Source of the DNA: Trichormus sp. M33_DOE_039
GTDB taxonomy: Bacteria > Cyanobacteriota > Cyanobacteriia > Cyanobacteriales > Nostocaceae
Reading direction: 5' to 3'
Length of the DNA: 64,000 bases
NCBI GenBank assembly: GCA_015296085.1
Contig: DVDT01000104.1
Coordinates: 1-64,000 of the forward strand
Of this stretch, positions 56,579 through 64,000 are shown piece by piece; position 1 is the stretch's first letter, and every line of letters begins with the position of its first letter. The position numbers were made by a program, and so were the translations under genes. The notes beneath the pieces were generated by a model that did not search any database, had not been told where the DNA came from, and worked only from the letters and a program-made list of their open reading frames with translations.

Positions 56579-59137
56579 ATGTCGCAGGATTTTACTAACA
56601 ACCCAGACATGAAAAACTTCCGCAAACGTCGGTTATTGAAAGCACTGAAAATAGTTGTAGTTGTAATGTTAGTACTAGGGTTATTGTTAGTATCTTTCTT
56701 GGGCTATACAATACGGCGTTCTTTTCCTGTGGAAAATGGAGCGATCGCTATTTCTGGTATTCAAGCAGAAGTTACAGTCCAACGGGATCAATGGGGGATA
56801 CCTCATATATATGCTGCTAATTCCCACGACTTATTTATGGCGCAGGGCTATATCCATGCCCAAGACAGATTTTGGCAAATGGATTTTTGGCGACACATTG
56901 GCTCTGGTAGATTAGCAGAAATGTTTGGTGCTTCGCAATTAGATACTGATAAATATCTACGAACTCTAGGATGGGCGAGGGTGGCGCAGCAAGAAATCCA
57001 ATCAATGGATGCAGAGATGAAGGCGAATTTGCAAGCCTATGCGGATGGTGTGAACGCCTATCTGAAATCACATCAAAGTAGTGCTTTAAGTCTAGAATAT
57101 GGGGTACTAAAATTACTCAATCCTCGCTATCAAGTCGAACCTTGGCAACCACTACATTCCCTAACTTGGGGCAAGGTGATGGCTTATGATTTGGGCAGAA
57201 ATTTTCAGAGTGAAATTGAACGTACAGTTTTATTAAAAACCCTTACGCCTGATCAAGTAGAGGAGCTTTTTCCAGCCTACCCAAAAGATTTGCCAGTGAT
57301 TTTGCCGGATTGGCAAACAGGGAAAACAACGCCAGAAATCGATAGTAAACCTGTAATTACTGATGTGTCAGCAATTGCGCCGACTTTAGCATCCATCACT
57401 CAACCAATGTTGGCACTAGAAAAACTCATTGGTGCGACAGGAGTCGGGATTGGCTCAAATAACTGGGTAATTGCTGGGAAGCGAACAGCTACAGGTAAAC
57501 CGATTTTGGCTAATGATCCCCATTTAGCAGTACAAATGCCTTCTATTTGGTATGAAATTGGTTTACACTGCACCACCAAAAATGCTGAATGTCCTTACAA
57601 CGTGACTGGGTTTTCCTTTGCAGGGATGTTAGGAGTAATTGTCGGACATAGCGATCGCATTGCTTGGGGTGTGACTAATGTACAGTCTGATGTCATGGAT
57701 TTATATATTGAGAAAATCAATCCCAAAAATCCCAATCAATATGAAGTGAATGGCCAATGGGTAGATATACAGCTTGTACCAGAAACTATTCAAGTTTCTG
57801 GGAGTCAACCCGTTGTCCAGACAGTGCGCTACACCAGACACGGGCCGATTCTCTCTGATGTTTCCCCCAATCTCAAACAGTTTAATCAAGCTATAAAATT
57901 ACCACAAAACTATGCTGTAGCTCTGCGTTGGGTAGCTTTAGAACCAGCCAAACTAGTCTACTCAATTCCGCAAATTAATCGGGCTCAAAATTGGCAAGAG
58001 TTTCGTGCTGCGGCTAGTAACTTTGATGTACCTGCACAGAATTTAGTCTATGCTGATATCGAGGGTAATATCGGTTATCAAATGCCCGGTAAATTTCCAA
58101 TTCGCACTCAGGGGAATGGACGTTATCCTGTTCCCGGTTGGACTGATAAATATGAGTGGCAAGGTTATCTAGACTTTGAGAAATTACCTTATAGCTTCAA
58201 TCCACCCCAAGGTTATATAGCTACTGCGAATAATTTAGTGGCTAGTGAATATCCTTATTTAATTACGACAGATTGGGTTTATGGTTATCGCGCCCAGCGC
58301 ATTGTTGAGATGATTCAGCAGCAAAAACAGCCGATTTCTGTAAATGATGTACAGAAAATTCAAGGCGATAATCTGAATTTGAATGCTCAAAATCTTGTAC
58401 CATTTATTCAAAATCTTACTTTTGATGATCTCAGATTGAAAGCTGCTCAAAAAATCCTACAAAACTGGGATTTACAGCTAGATATGTCATCGCCTGTAGC
58501 GGCTTTGTTTGAAGTATTTTATCAACATTTATTAGCCGCTACCTTTCATGATCAACTACCTCCAGAATATTTTCCTGATGGGAGCGATCGCTGGTATGCT
58601 GTCTTGCAAAATATTATCCAACAGTCTGATAGTAACTGGTGGGACAATACCAAAACTGCCAAAATAGAAACCCGCGATCAAATTTTGCAGCAAGCTTTTA
58701 AAGCCGCTGTGGATGAACTAGAAAGTATTCAAGGCAAAAATCCTCAAACTTGGAATTGGGGTCAATTACACACTATTACTTTTCGTAACGCTACCTTGGG
58801 AAAATCTGGTGTTGCACCCATTGAAGCTTTATTTAATCGGGGTGGCTTCAACACAGCTGGGAACGGGGAGACTATCAATGCTAACCGTTGGCGAGCCAAT
58901 AAATCATTTGAAGTGACTGATATTCCTTCACTACGAATGATTGTAGATTTAAGCAATCTGGATAATTCACTGGCGATTCATGCACCAGGACAGTCAGGTC
59001 ATGCTTTCCATAAACACTATGCTGATATGATTGACCCCTGGCGCAACCTAGAATATCATTCCATGCTTTGGGAATACAAAACGGTTGCAGCTAAAGCTGC
59101 GGCAACATTGAGATTGACACCAAAATTTAGTGATTAA
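56579..59137 (+). CDS. aiiC: Penicillin-acylase family Ntn-hydrolase, AiiC-like AHL acylase
   Basis: 852 aa, ATG start. An N-terminal membrane anchor/signal (about 22-47) precedes the alpha chain (VQRDQWGIPHIYA, GYIHAQDRFWQMD). The autoproteolysis site and nucleophile serine are in GIGSNNWV (about residue 305), starting the beta chain with ANDPHLAVQMPSIWYE and TRHGPI. It fits the acyl-homoserine-lactone acylase AiiC described in Anabaena PCC 7120, which breaks quorum-sensing signals; other amide substrates are possible. Periplasmic. Confidence 0.88.
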   Translation: MSQDFTNNPDMKNFRKRRLLKALKIVVVVMLVLGLLLVSFLGYTIRRSFPVENGAIAISGIQAEVTVQRDQWGIPHIYAANSHDLFMAQGYIHAQDRFWQMDFWRHIGSGRLAEMFGASQLDTDKYLRTLGWARVAQQEIQSMDAEMKANLQAYADGVNAYLKSHQSSALSLEYGVLKLLNPRYQVEPWQPLHSLTWGKVMAYDLGRNFQSEIERTVLLKTLTPDQVEELFPAYPKDLPVILPDWQTGKTTPEIDSKPVITDVSAIAPTLASITQPMLALEKLIGATGVGIGSNNWVIAGKRTATGKPILANDPHLAVQMPSIWYEIGLHCTTKNAECPYNVTGFSFAGMLGVIVGHSDRIAWGVTNVQSDVMDLYIEKINPKNPNQYEVNGQWVDIQLVPETIQVSGSQPVVQTVRYTRHGPILSDVSPNLKQFNQAIKLPQNYAVALRWVALEPAKLVYSIPQINRAQNWQEFRAAASNFDVPAQNLVYADIEGNIGYQMPGKFPIRTQGNGRYPVPGWTDKYEWQGYLDFEKLPYSFNPPQGYIATANNLVASEYPYLITTDWVYGYRAQRIVEMIQQQKQPISVNDVQKIQGDNLNLNAQNLVPFIQNLTFDDLRLKAAQKILQNWDLQLDMSSPVAALFEVFYQHLLAATFHDQLPPEYFPDGSDRWYAVLQNIIQQSDSNWWDNTKTAKIETRDQILQQAFKAAVDELESIQGKNPQTWNWGQLHTITFRNATLGKSGVAPIEALFNRGGFNTAGNGETINANRWRANKSFEVTDIPSLRMIVDLSNLDNSLAIHAPGQSGHAFHKHYADMIDPWRNLEYHSMLWEYKTVAAKAAATLRLTPKFSD

Positions 59138-59371
59138 TGTCAGTCAGTAAAGTTTTTTCACGCACCTACGGAAAAACAACACCCGTAGATGTATATCTAA
59201 TTTAACTTTTTTCTATTTCAGTGTAATTCCATACACCTCTGAAAAAGAATGAAGTATAAAGTAACAGGGCTAAAAAAGTCAGAAGCAAAAACACCATTGA
59301 CTTGTATTTTTGTAAACTAATTGTTTTATATGCCCATTTTTACGGAAAAATACCTGGAGAAATCACAACAT

Positions 59372-59815
59372 ATGTCACTGATGCTGAAACGAACTGCTAC
59401 ACTTTCCCTAGTAGCTGCGATCGCATTATTATTCGCAGGTTGCGGAGAAAGTAAAGTTGCCCAATGTAACAAAGTTATTACAGTCGCCAACAAAGCTGCT
59501 ACATTAGGTCAACAATTCGGGAAAGATCCTAAATCTTCAAAGGGTTCTAAAGGCTTAACTGAACTTGCGACTAAAATAGATGCGATCGGCACAGAAATGA
59601 AAGCTGTTGCAGTGAATGATGAACAATTAAAAAGTTTTCAGGGACGCTTTCTCACACTCTATCAAGATATCAGCAAAGGCTTAAATGATGCAGCCGCAGC
59701 TATAGATAAAAAGAATATCCGTGATGCTAACCGCTTTTTAGTTAGCTTACAAAAGAGTAGTGTTGAAGAAGGCACTATAGTCAAAGAAATTAATACCTAC
59801 TGTTCTGGTAAATAG
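59372..59815 (+). CDS. Small lipoprotein of unknown function
   Basis: 147 aa from ATG 59372, chosen to begin the signal peptide (MSLMLKRTATLSLVAAIALLFAGC); upstream TTG/ATG starts at 59321/59330 would add a non-signal extension. The lipobox is LFAGC. The mature part is helical and Lys/Ala-rich with two cysteines (AQCNK and TYC near the end) that may form a disulfide. I do not recognise a family. Expected at a periplasmic membrane face. Confidence 0.75.
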   Translation: MSLMLKRTATLSLVAAIALLFAGCGESKVAQCNKVITVANKAATLGQQFGKDPKSSKGSKGLTELATKIDAIGTEMKAVAVNDEQLKSFQGRFLTLYQDISKGLNDAAAAIDKKNIRDANRFLVSLQKSSVEEGTIVKEINTYCSGK

Positions 59816-59862
59816 ACATTATATTTGTATTTTCAACACTTACTAGCCCCAGCCTCTTAACA

Positions 59863-60124
59863 TAAGTTCGACAGATTTAAAAGACCCATCTCTAAACCTC
59901 TACCCTAAAAAGAGAGGCTTCAAAAGCTTTAACAATGATGTTAAAGACCCTCTCCGTATCGTAGCGAAAAGTCTGGGCAGAGGTTTCCTCCGTAGACGCT
60001 TTAGCGGTGAAACAGTCCTGTAGGTGGGTTTCCCGCCGTAGGGAACTGTTGAACCCGGAGGGCTTGCCGCAGGCATCAGAACTTTTCAAGACAGATGGGT
60101 TTGGAAGAGGTTCATCGAACTCAC
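59863..60124. repeat. MITE-like element, copy B (about 262 bp)
   Basis: The ends TAAGTTCGACA and TCGAACTCAC mirror each other, as in copy A at 20911-21115. Inside: CCTCTACCCTAAAAAGAGAGG hairpin, AGCGAAAAGTCTGGGCAG, and a 108-bp core (59979-60086) shared with 37605-37719. Copy A lacks this core. No transposase. Confidence 0.65.
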
Positions 60125-60145
60125 GTTTTATTAGAGAAATTGGGG

Positions 60146-60313
60146 TAATTAATCTGACTTTTCACGGGATCTGGAAAACCCCTCTCCAAACCTCTCCCCT
60201 ACCAATGTAGAGACGTTTCATGAAACGTCTCTACATATTCCCCCTTCCCTCGTAGGGAGGGGGTTAGGTTTCATGTTAGCTTTTCCACATAACGTGAAAA
60301 GTCAGGTAATTAA
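60146..60313. repeat. Second MITE-like element with central 32-bp palindrome
   Basis: Terminal inverted repeats: TAATTAATCTGACTTTTCACG (60146-60166) and its near-exact complement (60293-60313), with a perfect 12-bp core TGACTTTTCACG. In the middle, 60205-60236 is a perfect 32-bp palindrome centred on TTTCATGAAA. The CCCCTCTCC and GGGAGGGGGTTAGG words match other repeats in this window. Confidence 0.7.
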
Positions 60314-60344
60314 TGATCGTAAATATATGCTATGTACTTAAAAC

Positions 60345-60664
60345 TTAGTTAATTATTTTTAGCACCTTTCTTTTCAATATCTCTATTAAATTAGGATCCA
60401 TATATTCAAATTCATCTGGTATATCTAAACAAATCACTCTTTTATCTTTGAGAAACGGCTGAAATTTTTTTGCTAATTTTATTTTATGCGCCTTTTCCAT
60501 AACAAAAATAATATCAGCCCACTCAATAGCTTCAGTGGAAATAGGGACTTTTGCATAGTGATCTAATCCTGCTGAATCTGTTTCTATTCCTTCGTACTCA
60601 GCAAATACAGCCTCAGCCGTAGGGCTTCGCAATCTATTCTGGCTACAAATAAAAGTTTTTTCAT
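60345..60664 (-). pseudogene. LMW phosphotyrosine phosphatase-family protein with 5' frameshift
   Basis: The open frame from 60632 (95 aa) begins RSPTAEAVFAEYEG and contains DSAGLDHYA, ADIIFVMEKAHKIKL and LDIPDEFEYMDP, a short LMW-phosphatase-like family. The expected N-terminal P-loop reads ICSQNRLRSPTAEA in this same frame but has no start codon: the ATG at 60662-60664 is followed by six A (60656-60661), and a seventh A would put it in frame as MKKTFICSQNR. So either a one-base deletion, a sequencing slip, or slippage at the A-run. Confidence 0.75.
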
Positions 60665-60726
60665 ACTGTTAGTTCTAGGATAAGTAGATGGGTGTAAACA
60701 AATAGTAAATAAATATAATATGTTTC

Positions 60727-60750
60727 GTCATTGCGAACGCTCGCAATGAC
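60727..60750. repeat. Short palindrome with 10-bp arms
   Basis: GTCATTGCGA and TCGCAATGAC pair around ACGC. The wording is that of a common bacterial palindromic repeat; in this place it may end transcription or be inert. Confidence 0.5.
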
Positions 60751-60791
60751 ATCTTTATATTGAATCATACCTACCTACTTATCTAATAGTT

Positions 60792-60826
60792 AAGATCCCC
60801 GATGTTTTAAATGAGTCGGGGATCTT
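60792..60826. terminator. Terminator-like hairpin after the amylase gene
   Basis: The arms AAGATCCCCGA and TCGGGGATCTT form an 11-bp perfect GC-rich stem around a 13-nt loop, 50 bases past the amylase stop. A short T-run follows on the plus strand, so it may work in both directions. Confidence 0.65.
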
Positions 60827-60875
60827 TGCCTCTAAATTCTTACAAATTGTGGATTGAAAAATTATAATTCTGGAT

Positions 60876-62354
60876 TTATTCTTGCACCCAGACTGATACT
60901 GAACCGCCTAAGCAACGAAACTCACCCCAACCCCACTCATTGGTATATACAGGTTCTTTAATGTGTTGTGTTAAGTCAATAAATTTAGTGTTGGGTTTAC
61001 CGACTTCCATCCATTTATTACCTTCTGAACCATCACTCATAATTACGGCCATTGCTTTGGGATGATCTTCATCACCTAAGCGTGTCCAGCCAATAGTGTT
61101 CCAATGGTCGAAATAGTCGTATTGTGGCCCATAAGCGTAATGTTTACGCGCGTAAAGTAACTGATCAATAACCCAACGATGAGAGGGCATAAAAATCTTG
61201 TAGCGATTGCCATCTTTTCCCCAGTCTTCATATTCTGCACCGTAGTAATCAGCAGAAAAGACACAAGGGTAGCCTTCTTGTCGTAATAAAATAATGGCGT
61301 AGGCTAAGGGTTTAAACCAAGGTTCAACTACAGATTCTAATGCTTGCAATGGTTGAGAGTCGTGGTTTTCAACAAATGTCACCGCATGGGTAGGACGTTT
61401 TTGCATCATTGTGCCATCTAAAATCCGGCGCATATCATAATTGCCTCCAGATTTGCTGGCTTGATGGAAGTTGTAATGTAGTGGTACATCAAAAACTGAC
61501 ATCCTGCCCCGAACAGCATCAACATACCAAAGCAGAGTATTAATATCGTTATACCAATACTCACCGACGAAAAATAAGTCCTTACCAGCGTGGCGTTCTA
61601 GTTCATCTATCCATTGGGGAAAGAACCAGGTTGAAATATGTTTAATGGCATCTAAACGGAAACCATTTACATTTGTGTTATCGAGATACCACTTACCCCA
61701 GTAAGTGATTTCACCACGCACCCAATCATTTTGGAAATCGAGATCACAACCCATTAAATAAGCAAAATTGCCCTTTTCTAAAGCCACGTAATCGTCAAAT
61801 TTTTTCCCTTCTAGTAAATAAATTGTGCCGCGATCGCCACTATTGTATTCGTTATAATCAACAGCATCAAAATGCCACCAATGCCATTCAAAGTTAGAGT
61901 ATTTGCCTTGTCTGCCAGGGAAATAATAATGAGAGTAGGTCTTAATTTCTTGCAAACCACCTTTAGGATTGAGGCGATCATCTTGAGAAAAAGGCGTTGC
62001 TTTTGGTGTTTCTACTCCATCACCACCCATTTTATGATTTAACACTGCATCTGCATAAACTTGTAGACCATGCGTTTGCAGAGATTTAACCGCATCAAGA
62101 TATTGCTGACGTGTACCGTATTTCGTCCGCACTGAGCCTTTTTGATCAAACTCACCTAAATCAAATAAGTCGTAAACACCATATCCCACATCATAAGCAC
62201 CAGCAAATCCTTTATAGGCTGGTGGTAGCCATAGGGCTGTAAAACCTGCATCTGCTAATTCAGGGGCTGAATTCTCAACTTTGCTCCACAAGTTCCCATC
62301 ATTAGGGGTGTACCAGTGGAAATATTGCATCATCGTGCCGTTAATCTTTGCCAT
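60876..62354 (-). CDS. Cytoplasmic alpha-amylase (GH13 subfamily 5 type)
   Basis: 492 aa, ATG start, no signal peptide. It hydrolyses internal alpha-1,4 bonds of starch or glycogen. Conserved regions: MMQYFHWYTPNDGNLW start, VYADAVLNHK (I), GFRLDAIKHIS (II, nucleophile Asp), FFVGEYW (III, acid Glu) and FVENHDSQP (IV, Asp). The layout fits the cytoplasmic liquefying amylases of GH13_5. It likely acts on internal glycogen. Complete. Confidence 0.94.
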   Translation of the reverse strand: MAKINGTMMQYFHWYTPNDGNLWSKVENSAPELADAGFTALWLPPAYKGFAGAYDVGYGVYDLFDLGEFDQKGSVRTKYGTRQQYLDAVKSLQTHGLQVYADAVLNHKMGGDGVETPKATPFSQDDRLNPKGGLQEIKTYSHYYFPGRQGKYSNFEWHWWHFDAVDYNEYNSGDRGTIYLLEGKKFDDYVALEKGNFAYLMGCDLDFQNDWVRGEITYWGKWYLDNTNVNGFRLDAIKHISTWFFPQWIDELERHAGKDLFFVGEYWYNDINTLLWYVDAVRGRMSVFDVPLHYNFHQASKSGGNYDMRRILDGTMMQKRPTHAVTFVENHDSQPLQALESVVEPWFKPLAYAIILLRQEGYPCVFSADYYGAEYEDWGKDGNRYKIFMPSHRWVIDQLLYARKHYAYGPQYDYFDHWNTIGWTRLGDEDHPKAMAVIMSDGSEGNKWMEVGKPNTKFIDLTQHIKEPVYTNEWGWGEFRCLGGSVSVWVQE

Positions 62355-62549
62355 ATCTCGTTCTGCCTGTAAATATCACCTTTGACGAGAGATACAGTTG
62401 AGATTGGTGAGAATTCGGAAATTAGGAGCAATTTAAAGCCGTCAATCTGGAAGAAATACTTAAGAAAATGGCACTGTTTCCACCAAATCAGGGGAGTAAA
62501 AGTTGAGGGGAGCAGAGGAATTTTACTTCCAATGCTTCATGCCCTACTT

Positions 62550-63899
62550 TCACCCCAAAATTTGTTTGAGTGTATTAGTGAAATTGGGATAAGAAATAGC
62601 TGCTGCTTCGGCGCGGTGAATGGTGGTGATTCCACGGGCGTTTAAAGCGGCGATCGCTAAACTCATGGCGATGCGATGATCTGTATGACTATCAACATCT
62701 GTCCCCACTAAGGGAGTTCCGCCGAGAATTTCCATCCCATCAGGTAATTCGGTGACTTTTGCACCGAGTTTATTGAGTTGCTGCGCCATCACTGTAATGC
62801 GATCGCTTTCTTTTACTCTCAACTCTTCTGCATCCCGAATTACCGTAGTTCCTTCGGCAAATACCGCCGCTACAGCCAAAATCGGTATTTCATCAATCAT
62901 TCTCGGTACGATATCCCCAGCAATGGTGCAACTGCGTAAACGACTGTAACGCACTCGCACATCCGCTACAGGTTCGCCTGCGACTTCACGCTGATTTTCC
63001 AGTTCGATATCAGCCCCCATCATTGACAAGGCTTCTAAAATTCCTGTGCGCGTGGGATTCACACCGACATTTTCCACCACCAGTTCTGAACCGGGGACAA
63101 TCGCCCCAGCCACTAACCAAAAAGCAGCAGAACTAATATCTCCCGGTACGATGACTTTTTGTCCATACAATTGCGCTGGGCCGGTGACAGTAACGCTTTT
63201 TGTTTCTGGGTCAACACTAACATCCGCACCAAACGCCCGTAACATCCGTTCGCTATGGTCGCGAGAAAGGGCTGGTTCAGTTACCGTAGTTTTACCTTCA
63301 GTGAATAACGCTGCCAGCATAATACAGGATTTCACCTGAGCTGAGGCAATGGGAGATTGATAGTGAATGGGTTTGAGTACCTGTCCTTGGATAGCTAGAG
63401 GTGCTAAAGAATTATCCTTGCGACCCCAGATTTGCGCCCCCATTTGTTGGAGGGGTTTGACGACACGAGACATCGGACGCGATCGCAAGGAACTATCACC
63501 CGTGACAGTAAAAAAGCGTCCTGGATGGGATGCTAATAATCCCAACATCAGGCGGAGTGTTGTACCGGAGTTACCAGCATTCAACACATCTACGGGTTCT
63601 TGTAAATTGCCTAAACCAATACCTTTCACCCGCACTAATTCTGTATTCAAAGGTGAAATCTCTGCACCCATAGCTTGAAAACAGCTAGCAGTGCTGCGGG
63701 GATCTTCACCCAAAAGCAGTCCTTGGATTTCGGTTTCACCTTGGGCGATCGCTCCCAACATCAAAGCCCGATGGGAAATTGATTTATCCCCCGGTATTTG
63801 GATACGACCCTGTAAAGATATCCCAGTAGTAGGCGTTTGAATAATTAACTTGTGGGAAAGGTCTTCTTGAGATTCTAATGTTATGGCGGCAGCTAACAT
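62550..63899 (-). CDS. aroA: 3-phosphoshikimate 1-carboxyvinyltransferase (EPSP synthase)
   Basis: 449 aa from ATG 63899 (a GTG precedes it). It joins shikimate-3-phosphate and PEP in aromatic amino acid synthesis. Features: [121 protein letters not shown] and [13 protein letters not shown]. The NAGNSGT and RPM motifs with Ala/Gly variants place it in the bacterial EPSPS group; class I versus II was not decided. Complete. Confidence 0.96.
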   Translation of the reverse strand: MLAAAITLESQEDLSHKLIIQTPTTGISLQGRIQIPGDKSISHRALMLGAIAQGETEIQGLLLGEDPRSTASCFQAMGAEISPLNTELVRVKGIGLGNLQEPVDVLNAGNSGTTLRLMLGLLASHPGRFFTVTGDSSLRSRPMSRVVKPLQQMGAQIWGRKDNSLAPLAIQGQVLKPIHYQSPIASAQVKSCIMLAALFTEGKTTVTEPALSRDHSERMLRAFGADVSVDPETKSVTVTGPAQLYGQKVIVPGDISSAAFWLVAGAIVPGSELVVENVGVNPTRTGILEALSMMGADIELENQREVAGEPVADVRVRYSRLRSCTIAGDIVPRMIDEIPILAVAAVFAEGTTVIRDAEELRVKESDRITVMAQQLNKLGAKVTELPDGMEILGGTPLVGTDVDSHTDHRIAMSLAIAALNARGITTIHRAEAAAISYPNFTNTLKQILG

Positions 63900-63902
63900 C
63901 AC

Positions 63903-64000
63903 AATATACTTCTTGAAAATAGAGATTGGTGACTGAGATTGGGGATTGGCAACAAGGAGAGAAGTTCAAGCCGAGGCTTCCTCTCTGCGAGACGCTGCGC
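63903..64000. repeat. Start of a repeat at the window edge
   Basis: After short heptad-like GATTGGGG words the last 30 bases (GAGGCTTCCTCTCTGCGAGA followed by CGCTGCGC) resemble the dispersed GAGGTTTCC...GTAGACGC core seen at 59979-60086. It is cut by the window end. Confidence 0.45.

Noticed and set aside
59321-59371. Longer N-terminus for the small lipoprotein
   Set aside because: It would place 17 polar residues before the signal peptide; the ATG at 59372 gives a normal lipoprotein signal.

Overview
The window looks like chromosomal DNA of a filamentous, probably heterocyst-forming cyanobacterium of the Nostoc/Anabaena group. The case rests on dozens of HIP1 octamers (GCGATCGC), heptanucleotide short tandem repeats (STRR) between genes, moderate-to-low GC, and a cyanobacterial gene set: an IctB-type membrane protein, Gap2-type GAPDH, a caspase-GUN4 fusion, a cyanoexosortase, an AiiC-like acylase, an 8-HDF-type photolyase and a CyRepA1 replication protein. 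No rRNA, tRNA or CRISPR array was recognised.

Layout. 0-10.5 kb: family 4 glycosyltransferase, LD-carboxypeptidase, SAM methyltransferase, solute-binding lipoprotein, ARD-type cupin, a type II restriction-modification pair (C5-methyltransferase plus HaeII-family nuclease), photolyase and a histidine-box fatty acid hydroxylase-like protein. 11.4-21 kb: a giant membrane protein, the caspase-GUN4 protein and a multi-PAS/GAF histidine kinase. 21.3-40.4 kb: a largely housekeeping stretch with acyltransferase, proS, a GerMN protein, an ArsR regulator, accB-efp, a lumenal-type cyclophilin, aspartoacylase with a divergent LysR gene, thiL, gap2, nadD, murC-murB, a YbaB/EbfC protein, LMW phosphatase, a LuxR-type response regulator and smpB. 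40.7-52 kb: surface and exopolysaccharide genes (WGxxGxxG protein, IctB-like protein, a kinase-dead sensor, DegT aminotransferase, cyanoexosortase and partner, Wza-like export protein, BY-kinase). 52-64 kb: rhomboid protease, CyRepA1, AiiC-like acylase, a small lipoprotein, a repeat-rich segment, a frameshifted LMW phosphatase, alpha-amylase and aroA.

Functional links. The methyltransferase and nuclease form a restriction unit. The nuclease family predicts the target RGCGCY, and by eye only one of roughly ninety GCGC tetramers in the window is in that context. The aminotransferase, exosortase pair, export protein and BY-kinase look like one polysaccharide export and surface-protein sorting locus. 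murC-murB and efp-accB are co-directional pairs. The gaps hold STRR tracts, hairpins and MITE-like elements. One repeat is read in frame inside the giant membrane protein, and another supplies a histidine kinase stop codon.

Limits: everything is read from sequence without database searches. Family names rest on recognised motifs, and counts were made by eye.
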